Assembly: GCA_916048095.2 (NCBI GenBank)
Contig: OU696597.1
Location: 4,563,747-4,627,746 of the forward strand
Reading direction: 5' to 3'
Source: Sacculina carcini
Taxonomy: Eukaryota; Arthropoda; Thecostraca; Sacculinidae
Length of the DNA: 64,000 nt
The translations under genes and the position numbers were made by a program. This document shows positions 48,610-59,575 of this stretch, piece after piece. A model generated the notes under the pieces. That model did no database searches and was not told where the DNA came from. It saw only the letters and a list, made by a program, of their open reading frames with translations. Each line of letters starts with the position of its first letter. Within the stretch, counting starts at the first letter, position 1.

Positions 48610-48840
48610 CACCCGCCTGACTGACGTGCTTGAACGATGCGACAGCAGGCAGGCCGGTGGCGACACGCAGCTCGGCCACCAGCTGTCACGTATTGAGCGC
48701 GTCCAGCAGGTTGATGAAGCCTGCTGCACCGGCCATCACACGCAGTGACAGAACCACTGGAGGACGCGAGCAGACATGCAGAGTATTAGTGCAGCTTCAT
48801 GCCGTAACGAAGCTTCAGCGCAGTAGTCGGCGATGATGCC
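48610..48840 (-). other. Balanced-composition segment, possible exon, unrecognised
   Basis: The minus strand reads VVLSLRVMAGAAGFINLLDA, then one stop, then LVAELRVATGLPAVASFKHV. Composition and residue use look coding, but there is a stop between the two parts. I do not recognise a family. Confidence 0.25.
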
Positions 48841-48934
48841 GGGGTGAGAGCCAGTGAATCAACATGTTGACTGAGATATGCGGCCATTGTGTCGTCGTAA
48901 AACGAAGTGTGAAGTAATGCCTTCAAAACAGCAG

Positions 48935-49265
48935 TTATCTGATGCGACACACACATAAACATGTTTGTTCAAGCACATACACATATACGAACCAATAAAT
49001 ACAGCAAATACACAGATACATATACACACGTACTTATAGTAAAACAGGTATAATAGTTGCTATCTCCAAAATGCAAAATCAACATGGATATGCAAAAATA
49101 TAGCCTTTCAAAAAGGGCGATAGACAATTGGAACAAATTGTCAGATGAAATTGTCAACCAAACACAACACAAATGTTTAAACATAAATATGATCTCTGGA
49201 AGGCAGGAGCCACGAGTCTATGGCTCATTTCTACGGAAACAACTCGGTGATAACACACACATACA
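48935..49265 (+). pseudogene. CR1/L2-like LINE 3' end, copy 1
   Basis: Reads YSLSKRAIDNWNKLSDEIVN then a short tail. The W..L..E.V pattern is the C-terminus of CR1/L2-type ORF2. It ends CAACTCGGTGATAACACACA, the LINE tail running into CA repeats. Near-duplicate of 56481-56810; both begin at GATGCGACACACACA. Confidence 0.75.
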
Positions 49266-49274
49266 TACACAGAC

Positions 49275-49775
49275 CAAGAATTGAGTATGCTGCTGTTGTA
49301 TGGTGCCCTCACGAAGTGCGACATATAAGAAAAATTGAAAAATTACAGAGATTGTCGACAAAACTAGTACCGGAGATTCGTGCGCTACCCTATGAGGAAA
49401 GGTTGAATGAGATGAATCTACCAACGTTGGAGAGAAGGAGAGAGAGGAGACTTCATTAACATCTACAGATTCATGACAGGAATACTGGATTCGAAAAAAA
49501 TTGGACTAGTGCAGCAAAACCAAAGAGGACGAGGCCATAACAAAAAATTTAGAAAAACGAGATGTAGAAAAGACAAAGAAATATAGCTTTCCGTTCCGCT
49601 GTGTGAATGAATGGAACAGTTTACACAAGACGATTGTAGAAGTCAATAGTCTATCACTGTTTGAAGAAAAACTAGACAAATATTGGAAGAAAGACAGGAC
49701 AGTCCGAGCATAGCTCATATCCTGCAACCCAACTAGGTGAGTACAACTAGGTGAGTACACACACTGACACACAAG
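49275..49775 (+). pseudogene. CR1/L2-like LINE C-terminal region and tail
   Basis: Reads RIEYAAVVWCPHEVRHIRKI, EKLQRLSTKLVPEIRALPYE, ERLNEMNLPTLERRRERGDF (with a shift at 49455), YRFMTGI, then FPFRCVNEWNSLHKTIVEVN and SLFEEKLDKYW. This is the full C-terminal half of CR1/L2 ORF2. The 3' tail is two tandem copies of ACTAGGTGAGTACA, then CACAC. The RT of the same type lies downstream (50115-50690), so the order is rearranged. Confidence 0.85.
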
Positions 49776-49845
49776 CGTGGTCACAGACCGGCCAGTGTTT
49801 TAAGCAGAGAAGTGGTGTGGTTCGATGGTTCTGTGGATTATTTCT
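49770..49845 (+). repeat. Repeat shared with 56816-56886 and (inverted) 6005-6145
   Basis: CTGACACACAAGCGTGGTCA ... GGTTCGATGGTTCTGTG, again directly after a LINE tail. Confidence 0.65.
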
Positions 49846-50114
49846 CCGCTGGATTGTTGAGAAGAACTAAGAGAAAGATGCGGGACTTGGCGAATGATGA
49901 CAAAATGAGAACACTGGTGCACTAGCAAAATTGACGTTATTATTGCAAATTTGACATTTTTATCAAACAATAACAAATGTTCTGACTGACGTTTTAGTCA
50001 CGGACCAAAACTTCATCCACTCGCAGAGGTAACATCCAATTGATCGAATTTAACCACCCAAACTATATTAACCCCAAACGCAGTACAGAAAACACACACA
50101 CATAGGTAATGAAT

Positions 50115-50690
50115 CAGCATTTGACTTGAGGAAAGCGTTTGATAAGGTCCCACATGGTAAGCTGATATGGAAAATACAGCACGAAGGAGATGCATGGAAA
50201 GTTGCTTGAATGGATGAGAGGATATTTGTGTGGGCGCACAATGAGGATAATTGTGAAGAAACGCAAATCAACATGGAGAGAGGTTACAAGTGGGCTTCCC
50301 TAAGACTCAGTGCTTGGACCGGTGATACTCATACTGTATATAAACAGAATCACGGAAAGCGTTCAGTGTAATATGAACATGTTTGCGGACGATGCAAAAA
50401 TGTTGAAAATAATTGCAGATGAGCAAAGCGGTGAAGAGATTAAAAGAGACATAGACAGAGTGTTTAAATGGAGTGTGGACTGGGGTATTAGCTTTAATGA
50501 ATAAACATGTCGGGTAATGGAGGTAGGGAAAAGTAGGAATAGACCATCTGTAACATATAAATTAGGAGAGCATATATTGAAAAAGGTTCATGAGGAAAAT
50601 GATTTAGGAGTCACCGTGAGTGAAGACATATCGCCGGATAAACATATAGGAAGAATATTCAAAGTAATTATGAGGGCAGTGAAGAACACA
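50115..50690 (+). pseudogene. CR1/L2-like LINE RT fragment
   Basis: Reads FDLRKAFDKVPHGKLIWKIQ (catalytic Asp), LEWMRGYLCGRTMRIIVKK, then SGLP-stop-DSVLGPVILILYINRITE, MNMFADDAKML (catalytic pair), FKWSVDWGISFNE, and after a stop NDLGVTVSEDISPDKHIG. Frame changes occur at 50190 and 50305. It passes into CA-rich DNA at 50690. Confidence 0.8.
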
Positions 50691-51010
50691 CACCCTCTCT
50701 CACTCACACACACTAACACAAGCACAAAACAAACATGCACATTTACATACGCACAAATACATAATCACAAAAGCACACCAAACACACATATACATATTGA
50801 ACACGCAGCATTCAGCCATACATTCTAGCATACAGACAAAAAAACAACACATACAGCACAGCAGACACACAAGCACACACATTCAAACAAGCTGACAAAG
50901 AACACACCACAACACACACACATAAGAACTGAACACAACACACAGACAGCATATAATGGGAAACAAACAAACACTACCAGAAAACACACATGAAACATAT
51001 ATACACATGC
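50691..51010. repeat. Degenerate (CA)n tract
   Basis: ACACAC-rich simple sequence with interruptions. The Cys/Val/Phe-rich minus-strand frames here are artefacts. Confidence 0.85.
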
Positions 51011-51019
51011 ACACATAGC

Positions 51020-51300
51020 AGACAAAATTAGGAGACTATCAGATCTTATGATAATTACTAATATATACAAATTATTAAGACTGTAATAAAATTTAGTGAT
51101 AAAAATCAGTATGCTTATTAAACAGAGGGAGATACTTGATTGTGCGTATTGAGGGAAAATCCTGTTGTAGATACGAGGTGCTAAGATAGAGAAACAACTA
51201 TTGTAATGAGAATGCCTAGAAGGAAAGCAAGGCTCAACAAGAAGATAACGATACATACAAGACCTAAGAGAAAGAGATGAGCATTTATAAGTCAGATAAG
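51020..51300 (-). pseudogene. LINE ORF2 C-terminal fragment, minus strand
   Basis: The minus strand reads YRYLLVEPCFPSRHSHYNSC, FSILAPRIYNRI and SSISLCLISILIF, fitting the R....F..R..R..N.LP pattern at the C-terminus of CR1/L2-like LINEs. Diverged; one of several old copies. Confidence 0.55.
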
Positions 51301-52440
51301 GTCAAATAGATAAGCAGGCTTAAGAAGATGAACACACACACACACACACTAACATAGATATACACTTTATGATACACATATGATGGCGTAGTTAATTCTA
51401 GTCAAGTGTCAGTGATCTCACGTGCGACAAGACCGCGTGTTGTTTCAGCCAGACGACTTTCTGCAGGCACCCGTGCAGCCGACACCTCAGTGACACACGA
51501 CTGCCAACCCGGGTCTACACAAGACTGGCTGTTTCAGCGGGTTGCCAGACGTGTCGACCAGCCTGGCAACCCTGACCAGCGTCGTGGCGTAATCGACGTG
51601 GCAGACACTCGAGCCTCTGCATGTGTAGTCATGTGCTGGTGACGTGATGTGGCGCCAGTCATTGTCAACAATGCTGCCTCCACCAACGTCTCACCTACAC
51701 ACACACATACAAACAAACACACACAAACATGCACAGATACACACACAAACAGAGATACACAAACACACACACACACAAACACATACAAATACACCCACAT
51801 TATACATATTAGACAAACACATCACGTGTGTGTGTGTGAAAAATTTGGTCGCCGTGTTTTAGTGGTTTTTGTGGAAATGTGGTGTTTTCACCTGGTCGAT
51901 AGTTGGGTGTCATTATGGTTAGAGGTTCTATTCTCGTGCAGTACCGACAATGTATTTTGACTGCGGCGTCCAGCACAGTATCGCCACCTGGCGGCTACAA
52001 CACAAACTAATAAGATCAAGAAAAACATCATATAGATCAGCACCTTTCAACATTCATGACTTATTTCTTATGTACATTTTATGTCAAAAAGAATGCATAA
52101 AAGCAAAATAATATATTTATTTTCCACGAACGCTTAGCGACTCAATAGAATAACTTCGTAACACAAAATTGAGTCGCAACAAGGGAGTTGAGAACCACTG
52201 AAATAAAAATAGCACTTTGAAACTACTAATTGACTTAAATATCGAAAATACATTTGTGAAACGTATAAATATACGGAAAATAAAACCATAGTAGATATGG
52301 ACACAATAAAGAACATACACACACACAAAAACACACAGTGACAGACACGCATACATACCAAATGTCGATATTATCAGGAGTTTTCTCAACAGAGACGTGT
52401 GGCGCGGCGACAGTGTGCTGGAACGAGTACAAGTTACACA
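51301..52440. other. CA-rich and unrecognised DNA with one hAT-like terminus
   Basis: CA runs at 51330-51350 and 51690-51800. 51406-51640 has an open frame with no recognised motif. GGGAGTTGAGAACCACTG (52178-52198 region) is the right-hand form of a CAGTGGTTCTCAAC hAT terminus; a weak left end, CAGCACCTTTCAAC, lies near 52040. No TSD was seen. Confidence 0.45.
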
Positions 52441-52469
52441 GCACCAGTTGAATCAGTGTGTAGCTGTTT

Positions 52470-52738
52470 GACGTCAAATATTGCACATTGTCAACTGCGA
52501 CACGACACACAATCACTGCCAAAAATAACACTCACTTGTTGACTTGTGACAACAATTACAATTTCGGTGATACCGTAGCTGTCGTGACAATTAAGACCAT
52601 ATAATACAAAATAATACTCCATATTTTCCATGGTGGCCTTAACAGAAACAGCTATTTCAGAGCACAAAATTCCGTCTGCCAAATTTCATTTAAAATAACA
52701 AACTTCCTTATATTGTGATTTATATCAATGGTAATAAC
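52470..52738. repeat. Left half of a duplicated block (pairs with 57018-57700)
   Basis: GACGTCAAATATTGCACATT ... CCATGGTGGCCTTAACAGAA ... GATTTATATC. Continues at 54022 after the hAT insertion. The 57-kb copy is uninterrupted at this point. Confidence 0.85.
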
Positions 52739-54021
52739 TAGGGCTGTCAAAAGTTAATAAAGTTACTTTTTCTCCTAAAGGTCACTTTTTCATAAGCTGC
52801 CTAAAACTCAATGAAAAAGTTGTGTACGATAATTATTAAAAAAGTTATTAGGTTACCAAAAGTTACTTTGTCATCGTTAGGTTACTTTTTATTGCTTTTA
52901 GGTTACTTTTATATCGTCAGGTGACATTTGTTATTTTTCTGGTTATTAGGTAAGTTTACCACGAAGTTTGGTGACTTTTTGCAGATATGATGCACAAAAA
53001 CTGTATTTATGAGGATACAATAGGAAAAGATATGGAATATTAGGTATGAAGATCAAGAAATATCAAAGTTTCTGCTGTTAGGATTTAGAAATTGGTATTC
53101 AAATTATTGGTATCTGTGCAACTCGATATTTATACGTTTTTGGGTACGAAGGATAGCGTCATTCCATTTTAGGAAATGTCCACGAACCGGAGGATGTCGT
53201 GAGATGTTTGGGGCGTGGTATAGTACGATGTGTGAGCTCTCTATACCAGATACTGCACTGTAGCACTTGAGAGTACCCATTTACTTGAACAGGAATTAAA
53301 ACGTGATTTTCGGGGTGTGAGATAGCGTTATTTTCCCACGTGTGACATTTATAAGACTGTGACATTTATAAGCACAGGGTGCTACATATGCTTGTAGTGT
53401 GTTGTCAGCTTGTACATACACTAATGTACAAGCTGTAGTACGTTCTATTTGATAAAAAGTTACATTGAAACAATATACAGAACATTATTGCGACCATTAC
53501 TAAAAATAATTACATTAGCAAGTAGTGTATTTCGCATTTGTATTAGCTTTCCACTTTACATTGCATTTTGATGGTTATGCTCCTTTTTGCGATGTTAGCC
53601 AAATAATATTAAGTCACTTTTGGTGGTTTGTTGTTAAACTGGTACCAAATCGGAGAGAGGGTGGAAAAATAGTACCAACTCGGAAAGAGGATAGAAAAGA
53701 AGGACTAGTGTATTTCCTTCTTTCAGAACTGCAAACAGAAATGGATTTTTTAAGGTTATTTTTACGAAGGTTAGGTTATTTTTAGGTTAGTTTTTATAGG
53801 TTATTAGGTTACTTTTTATGTTCACAAACAAACAACAAACAAACCGTGTATTTCATATAGCGCACTAATCAGCAAATTTGTGATAAACATGTGATAAAGC
53901 GATACAAAAGTGATAATAACATTAAAACTCAGGTTATTTTTAGGTTACTTCTTTAGGTTACTTTTTCTCGAAAATAAAGTTACTTTTTTCTGGTTTTTAG
54001 GTTACTTTTTTGACAGCCCTA
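52739..54021. mobile_element. Non-autonomous hAT-like element, 1283 bp, copy 2
   Basis: TAGGGCTGTCAAAAG ... TTTTTTGACAGCCCTA, flanked by GTAATAAC (52731-52738 and 54022-54029), an exact 8-bp duplication. Internally colinear with 16350-17600, with many small differences. The paralogous site at about 57694-57710 is empty and has a single GTAATAA. No transposase. Confidence 0.92.
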
Positions 54022-54195
54022 GTAATAACATTACAAATATATGAAATTACTTGGTAAAAAGGTACATTAAATGATGAGCAAGGCGGGTTTTGTTCAATAT
54101 ATAAGTATTTAATATATAAGGAGTAACGTTTAGGGTGGGTTTATTGGACCGAGCTACTAAAAACCTAGTATTTCAGGCATGAAGGGTTGTAGCGG
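54022..54195. repeat. Right half of the duplicated block (pairs with 57700-57880)
   Basis: Continues ATTACTTGGTAAAAAGGTAC ... GGGTTTATTGGACCGAGC ... GTATTTCAGGCATGAA, then diverges. Confidence 0.85.
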
Positions 54196-54469
54196 CAGCC
54201 AGTGTAGACGAAAATTCTGCCAATAGGTGGCGGTGAGGTTGACGTACATATACATTGTTTTTGTTGTTTAATATGTATAGCATGTATTGCGCCGGTGTTA
54301 CTCTTGTAATTATTATTGCAAACTCTTTTGATGGTGTGTCACTTGTTTTGCTTGTTCATTGTTGTATCTTCCGTTGAGTTTATACCCAGTGTATTATGTT
54401 AATGTGTCATGACAAAATGAGTGTAGCGCAGGGGTTACCATGGCATCACTGTCATCTTCCATTATTGCA

Positions 54470-55060
54470 GTGTCCGAAGACAGTATGGACTCGAGCGACA
54501 CTGACCTGCTGCGGACTATTTTCCTGTAGCGCCTGCCTCAGTACCTGCCGGTGGCCCTGTCGCTGTTGTCGGAGGACACCCAGCTGGACGACCTGGCGCT
54601 CGCGGCTGACCAGTTCGTCGCCGCCTCTGCTCAGCAGTCATCTAGTGCATGACCAGTGAGTGTCCTCGCCTCAGGAGATGGGTCAAATCTACCGCGCGAC
54701 ACGCCAGCCGCCAATGCCGCCGCCGATGGAGAAAACTTAAGCACTTTGGTAGCAACCGTTGCCAGCCTGGTGAGGGCGCTCTAGTTGTCTCGAGCCGCTG
54801 ACCGACACACAGGTCACAGCGGGCTCCAGCTGTCTCAGTTTCGGCGCCCATCTCCCGTCAAGCCACGATCGCGATCTCGCTCCCGCTCGCGGAATCACCG
54901 ACCGGTCGAAGTAACACGCGCCGACACCGGGAACATCTGTTGGTACCCCCGTCGCTCCGGCAGTGATGCAGAGCACTGCACAGGTCCCAGGCGCAGCCGG
55001 AAAACTAGCATCCGCGAGACGCCGCAGACGCAAGCTCAGCTACGCCCTTCCTCGGCATGC
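54470..55060 (+). pseudogene. Ty3/Gypsy gag fragment
   Basis: 54490-54650 reads LLRTIFL-stop-RLPQYLPVALSLLSE then DTQLDDLALAADQFV, the end of the Gypsy capsid domain. 54835-55060 reads SQFRRPSPVKPRSRSRSRSR, an Arg/Ser basic stretch, then NICWYPRRSGSDAEHC, the worn CWYH..FG..A..C knuckle. Stops and frame changes are present. Different family from the gag of the 19-29 kb array. Confidence 0.75.
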
Positions 55061-56490
55061 TAGCATTCTATCACCGGTTCCCGCCAGCAGCTGCATCTCA
55101 ACTCTAGCCGCTACATGCACTGCTCCTTTCCGCAGGAAAGCGGTTTCGTCTGCCGGTCCAGTGGACGACGCAAGCAGAAGACACATTCTCCGCAGCGAAA
55201 CTGCAGAAGACCAACGCTGTTCGCCTGGCTCACCCCGTCAAGTAGGCTCCCATCAGTCTTCATGTTGATGCCTCAGACACAGCCGTCGGCGCCGTACTGC
55301 AGCAGTTCGTCGACCAGCAGTGGCAGCCGCTGTGCTTTTCCTCCAAAGCACTGCGCCCTGCTGAACGCCGTTACAGCGCCTTTGGTCGCGAGCTGCTTGC
55401 GGTGTACCTGACCATCCGCTGGTTCCGCTACTCTGTGGAGGACCGGCATTACATCGTCTTCACGGACCACTGGTGGGAGCGGTCAACTCACCACCTGATC
55501 GCTACTCGCCCCGTGAAGTTCGCCACCTCGACTTTGTGGCTCAATTTACTACGGATGTGCGTCATGTGCCTGGAGCCGAGAATGTTGTCGCCGACACATT
55601 GTCTCGCGTCGTCAACATGCTGCAGGTGTCGCACCCGCCGCTGCACGACTGAGATGCTCTGGCAGACGTGCAGCAGGCTGACACTGAGCTAACGGCTTTC
55701 GTTGACCAGCCACACTCGCTGCAGCTCCGCCACATTAAGCTGCCCAGCGGTGTAAAACTGCTCCGCGATGAGACGACGGGAGGTCACGCCCAGTGATACC
55801 AACTGCACTTCGGCTCGATGCTTCGATCTCTGGCATAACATCCCACACCCCGGCGTTCGAGCGACACGAGATCTCATCACGCTCGGCTGTATGTGGCCAA
55901 ACATGCACCGCGACATTGCACGATGGACACGAGCGTGCAAACCCCGACAGAGGACGAAGGTGTACCGGCTTATCCGCACTCCGCCAGCCTAGTTCAAACC
56001 GCCCAGCGAGTGTTTCCAGCATGTACATGCCGACTTCGTGAGTCCGTTGCCGCCATCGAATGGTCACCTAAACATATTCACATGTATATGTCGTTACACC
56101 AGATGGGCAGGAGCGAAGCCGATACCCGATGTTGGAGCCGAAACAGTGTGCGACGCTTTCGTCTCCAGCTGGATCGCGTGTTTCCGAGTGCCGGATATCG
56201 TCACAACCGACAGAGGAGCGCAGTTCACCAGCGCTCAATGGCAACAACTCTTCGACGTCCTGGGCTGCAAACACTCGACTATGAACAGCTACCATGCGGC
56301 CAGCAACGGTCTAGTGGAGCGCTTTCACCGGCAGCTCAAGGCGGGTCTCCGTGCGTATCAAAACACCAAGTGGACGAGCACATTGCCCGCGGTTCTTCTC
56401 GGTGTACGCACGAGCGACAAGGCCGACCTGCATACGTCGCCGGCCGAGCTGGTGTACGGAGCGCCTCTCAGTCTTCTCTCTGATGCGACA
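55050..56490 (+). pseudogene. Ty3/Gypsy pol fragment: end of RT, RNase H, integrase
   Basis: After gag it jumps to the RT end, LGMLAFYHRFPPAA. RNase H follows (HVDASDTAVGAVLQQ at 55261, then LRPAERRYSAFGRELLAVYL, IVFTDHWWER), then the linker HLDFVAQFTTDVRHVPGAEN and VVADTLSRV. The integrase HHCC remnant is HPGVRATRDLITLGCMWPNM. The core has Asp in HADFVSPLPP, Asp in IVTTDRGAQFTSAQW and Glu in NGLVERFHRQLKAG. The protease and most of RT are deleted between gag and 55050. Several frameshifts; cut at 56490 by the LINE 3' end. Confidence 0.88.
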
Positions 56491-56810
56491 CACACACAAA
56501 CATGTTTGTTCAAGCACACACACATATACGAACCAATCAATACAGCAAATACACATATACATATACACACGTACTTATAGTAAAATAGGTATAATAGTTG
56601 CTATCTCCAAAATGCAAAATCAACATGGATATGCAAAAATATAGCCTTTCAAACAAGACGATAGACGATTGGAACAAACTGTCAGATGAAATTGTCAACC
56701 AAACACAAAACAAATGTTAAACACAAATATGATCTCTGGAAGGCAGGAGCCACGAGTCTATGACTCATTTCTACGGAAACAACTCGGTGATAACACACAC
56801 ATAAACACAC
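56481..56810 (+). pseudogene. CR1/L2-like LINE 3' end, copy 2
   Basis: Near copy of 48935-49265, ending CTCGGTGATAACACACACAT. It is inserted at or joined to the Gypsy integrase, whose reading frame it truncates. Confidence 0.75.
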
Positions 56811-56815
56811 ATACA

Positions 56816-56955
56816 CTGACACACAAGCGTGGTCACAGACCGGCCAGTGTTTTAAGCAGAGAAGTGGTGTGGTTCGATGATTCTGTGTGTCAGGCCAGCT
56901 AACCACCACCGTGCTTGTACTAAACGTCGTCTCCGAAAACGTACAACTGGACAAA
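56816..56955 (+). repeat. Repeat shared with 49770-49845 and (inverted) 6005-6145
   Basis: Most complete forward copy, ending CTCCGAAAACGTACAACTGG. Confidence 0.7.
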
Positions 56956-57017
56956 CCGCCGCACAACTACAAACATGCACACAAACACAGGCATAAAGAT
57001 ATATATGTATAAGGATG

Positions 57018-57885
57018 ATTGACGTCAAATATTGCACATTGTCAACTGCGACACGACACACAATCACTGCCAAAAATAACACTCACTTGTTGACTTGTGA
57101 CAACAATTACAATTTCAGTGATACCGTAGCTGTCGTGACAATGTGGTTGTAAAAAAACACAAATTGGCAACGTAAGGTTGAAAAGACAAGGGAAATAAAT
57201 GTCACAACATCACACCAGTTCAACTCTCCATCTCCTGCGCTCGCCACAACATACACCACCAGCAACCCTGTAACCCTGCGATACACCCACATCAGCACTG
57301 CCACCCTTCTACCAGGCTTCCGGCTGCTTCAGTGCCACCGCACCGAACTCCTCTCAGCATATTGTACAAACACACACACGTAGTCGCGCACACACATACA
57401 CACATACATACGCGCGCACACACACACATGCTAATCGAACATTCCGCATAACAGGTCAGCAAATAAGCACATACATACACACATGTGTATGACTCACAAT
57501 ATACGACACCACACGACCCACACAAGCACACACATGTTCATGCAATTACAGACAATTAAGCCCATATTATAATACAAAATAATAATCATATTTCCCATGG
57601 TGGCCTTAACAGAAACAGCTATTTCAGAGCACAAAAATTCCGTCTGCCAAATTTAATTTAAAAGAACAAGCTTCCTTATAGTATGATTTATATCGATTGT
57701 AATAAAATACAAATAAATGAAATAACTTGGTAAAAAGGTACATTAACACGTAAATGATGAGCAAGGCCGGTTTTGTTCAATATATAGAACAAACATGATA
57801 TTTGACAAATATTACCGCAGTATCGGTCAAGTTTAGGGTGGGTTTATTGGACCGAGCTACTAAAAACCTAGTATTTCAGACATGA
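57018..57885. repeat. Duplicated block with an empty hAT site and a separate insert
   Basis: Matches 52470-52738 plus 54022-54195 in order. At about 57694-57710 the sequence runs through a single GTAATAA where the 52.7-kb copy has the hAT. Between 57141 and 57549 it carries an extra stretch of about 405 bp with GACAAT at both edges, including CA repeats and CTACCAGGCTTCCGGCTGC, absent from the other copy. Confidence 0.8.
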
Positions 57886-58265
57886 AAGGCGACATGGACT
57901 TAATGGTCGAGACTCACAGTGATAATATAATTAATGTAGCAAAAATACGTTTAAAACAGAAATATCACAACACGACGTTACAGCATACTCACATACGCAT
58001 ACACCCGTGCATCATATACAATACACACACACACTAGCACAATGAACTACATTACAGCACTGATCACCCACGTACTGACACATCTCACATTAACCTTGCA
58101 TCATACTTTACCATGAAGACAAGCACAGTACAAATTCAACTCGTCGACCAATCAGCGAGCTTGTAACAAACACGTGCCGCCCACTTAGCTAGTACAGGCA
58201 CGAGAGAGAGGAATGGAGCTCGGTCCAGTGTGGCAGGAAAGAGTTTGTGAGCCGTCATCGCAGAT
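57886..58265. other. Unrecognised DNA
   Basis: AT-rich and CA-rich; no coding or repeat signal recognised. Confidence 0.5.
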
Positions 58266-58273
58266 GTTTAGTG

Positions 58274-58517
58274 CAGTGGTTCTTAACCTGTGGAAAATTC
58301 CCCACTAGTTGGGAATGAATGAGTTGCCAAGTGGGAAACTAAAGGTCGGACAGTTTTTATCAATTCAAATTCGTTTATTTTTGTTTCTAATAACCTCTTG
58401 ATATTTTATTTAATGTAACAACTAAATTTTTTGAATTTATCAGCACTGTGCTGTGGAAAATGAAGAGATGGCTCATTAAGAAGTGGAGAATCAGAGAAAA
58501 AAGGTTAAGAAGCACTG
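58274..58517. mobile_element. hAT MITE, 244 bp, TIR CAGTGGTTCTTAACC
   Basis: CAGTGGTTCTTAACCTG ... AGGTTAAGAAGCACTG, flanked by GTTTAGTG (58266-58273) and GATTAGTG (58518-58525), 7 of 8 bases equal. CAGTGGTTCTTAACC-type ends are characteristic of hAT. Confidence 0.85.
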
Positions 58518-58525
58518 GATTAGTG

Positions 58526-59365
58526 CAACACTTCAATTTCGCTGCGCGTTGCTTAGAATTGAGTGAATTTCAAGGCGTAAAGTAGCCTTGAAATTGTTCT
58601 TGTTATTATATATTATCTTGTTGTTATTGTTATATTTATATGATTGTTTGGGCTTTTTCTAAACATCTCTAAGACTCATTGAAGTGATTTAAATGATAAT
58701 CAAAGCAATTCATTTCTCCACTTTCAATCAGAAATATGAAATATTATGTGCAAAATCGCGTGTATCACATAAACAAATGATATGCTTGGCAAATGGATGA
58801 GAAATAAACACATTGTTGTGTATCATTCCGTGCATTTGTGATCTACAATGGCCGACTAGAATACCAGGCTATCATGAATCTACTCTTCAATCCAGGAGCT
58901 CGGCTTTAAATATGTCGACATCACCACTAGACTGGGTCGATTATTTTAATTAATATTAGTGTCAAGTTGCGGTAGATGCAGTTTTTGAGTAGATTTAGAA
59001 AATATGCATTATATATTGCGATTATTTCAATACCTTTTTGCGGAAACACTACAATTAATTGAGCCTAAGAAAGCATGGAAAGGTTGAGAACGCCTGCACT
59101 AGATCATGCCAAATATAGCTGCTACTCAGGCTGTGTAAGCATTGATGCACGTGCGTGACTGTAGGTGCCGCCGGTGAGGAGGGAGGAAGGGGGACACACC
59201 AGCACATACAACACACATACACTAATACACACACACACTTTATTTGTTGGTTATTTGCACTTTTTCCTGGTTGTTTTCAATTCTGTGTGTCTTTCCCTCT
59301 ATATGTTTTTACTCTAATAATGTCTATGCATGCGTATTGGAAGACTAGGCCACAAGAGGAAACTA
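58526..59365. other. AT-rich DNA, one more hAT-like end, short CA run
   Basis: GGTTGAGAACGCCTG near 59080-59095 is the right-hand form of a CAGGCGTTCTCAACC terminus; its left end was not recognised. CA run at 59210-59240. Confidence 0.4.
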
Positions 59366-59575
59366 AATAAAACGAAATACTGCGGCGTCTTGAAGACACA
59401 TTGCTTCTCGTTTAGCTGCTGTAACAAGTGGAATTATTTAAGCAATGATGTGGCGGCCGCAACCATAAGCTCCTTTGAGTTGTTGCTGGAAAAATGTGAC
59501 AATTGAGACAGAACAGCTCGAGCCATGCTCATTACCCGTAAATTAAACTCGGTGAGAACACACCCAAATCACGCA
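59366..59575 (+). pseudogene. CR1/L2-like LINE C-terminus
   Basis: Reads HCFSFSCCNKWNYLSNDVAA then ISSFELLLEKCDN, a stop and RTARAMLITRKLNSVRTH. It fits the F..R....WN.L...V....S...F...L pattern of CR1/L2 C-termini. The tail CTCGGTGAGAACACACCCA is the same kind as at 49760. A short, old copy. Confidence 0.6.
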
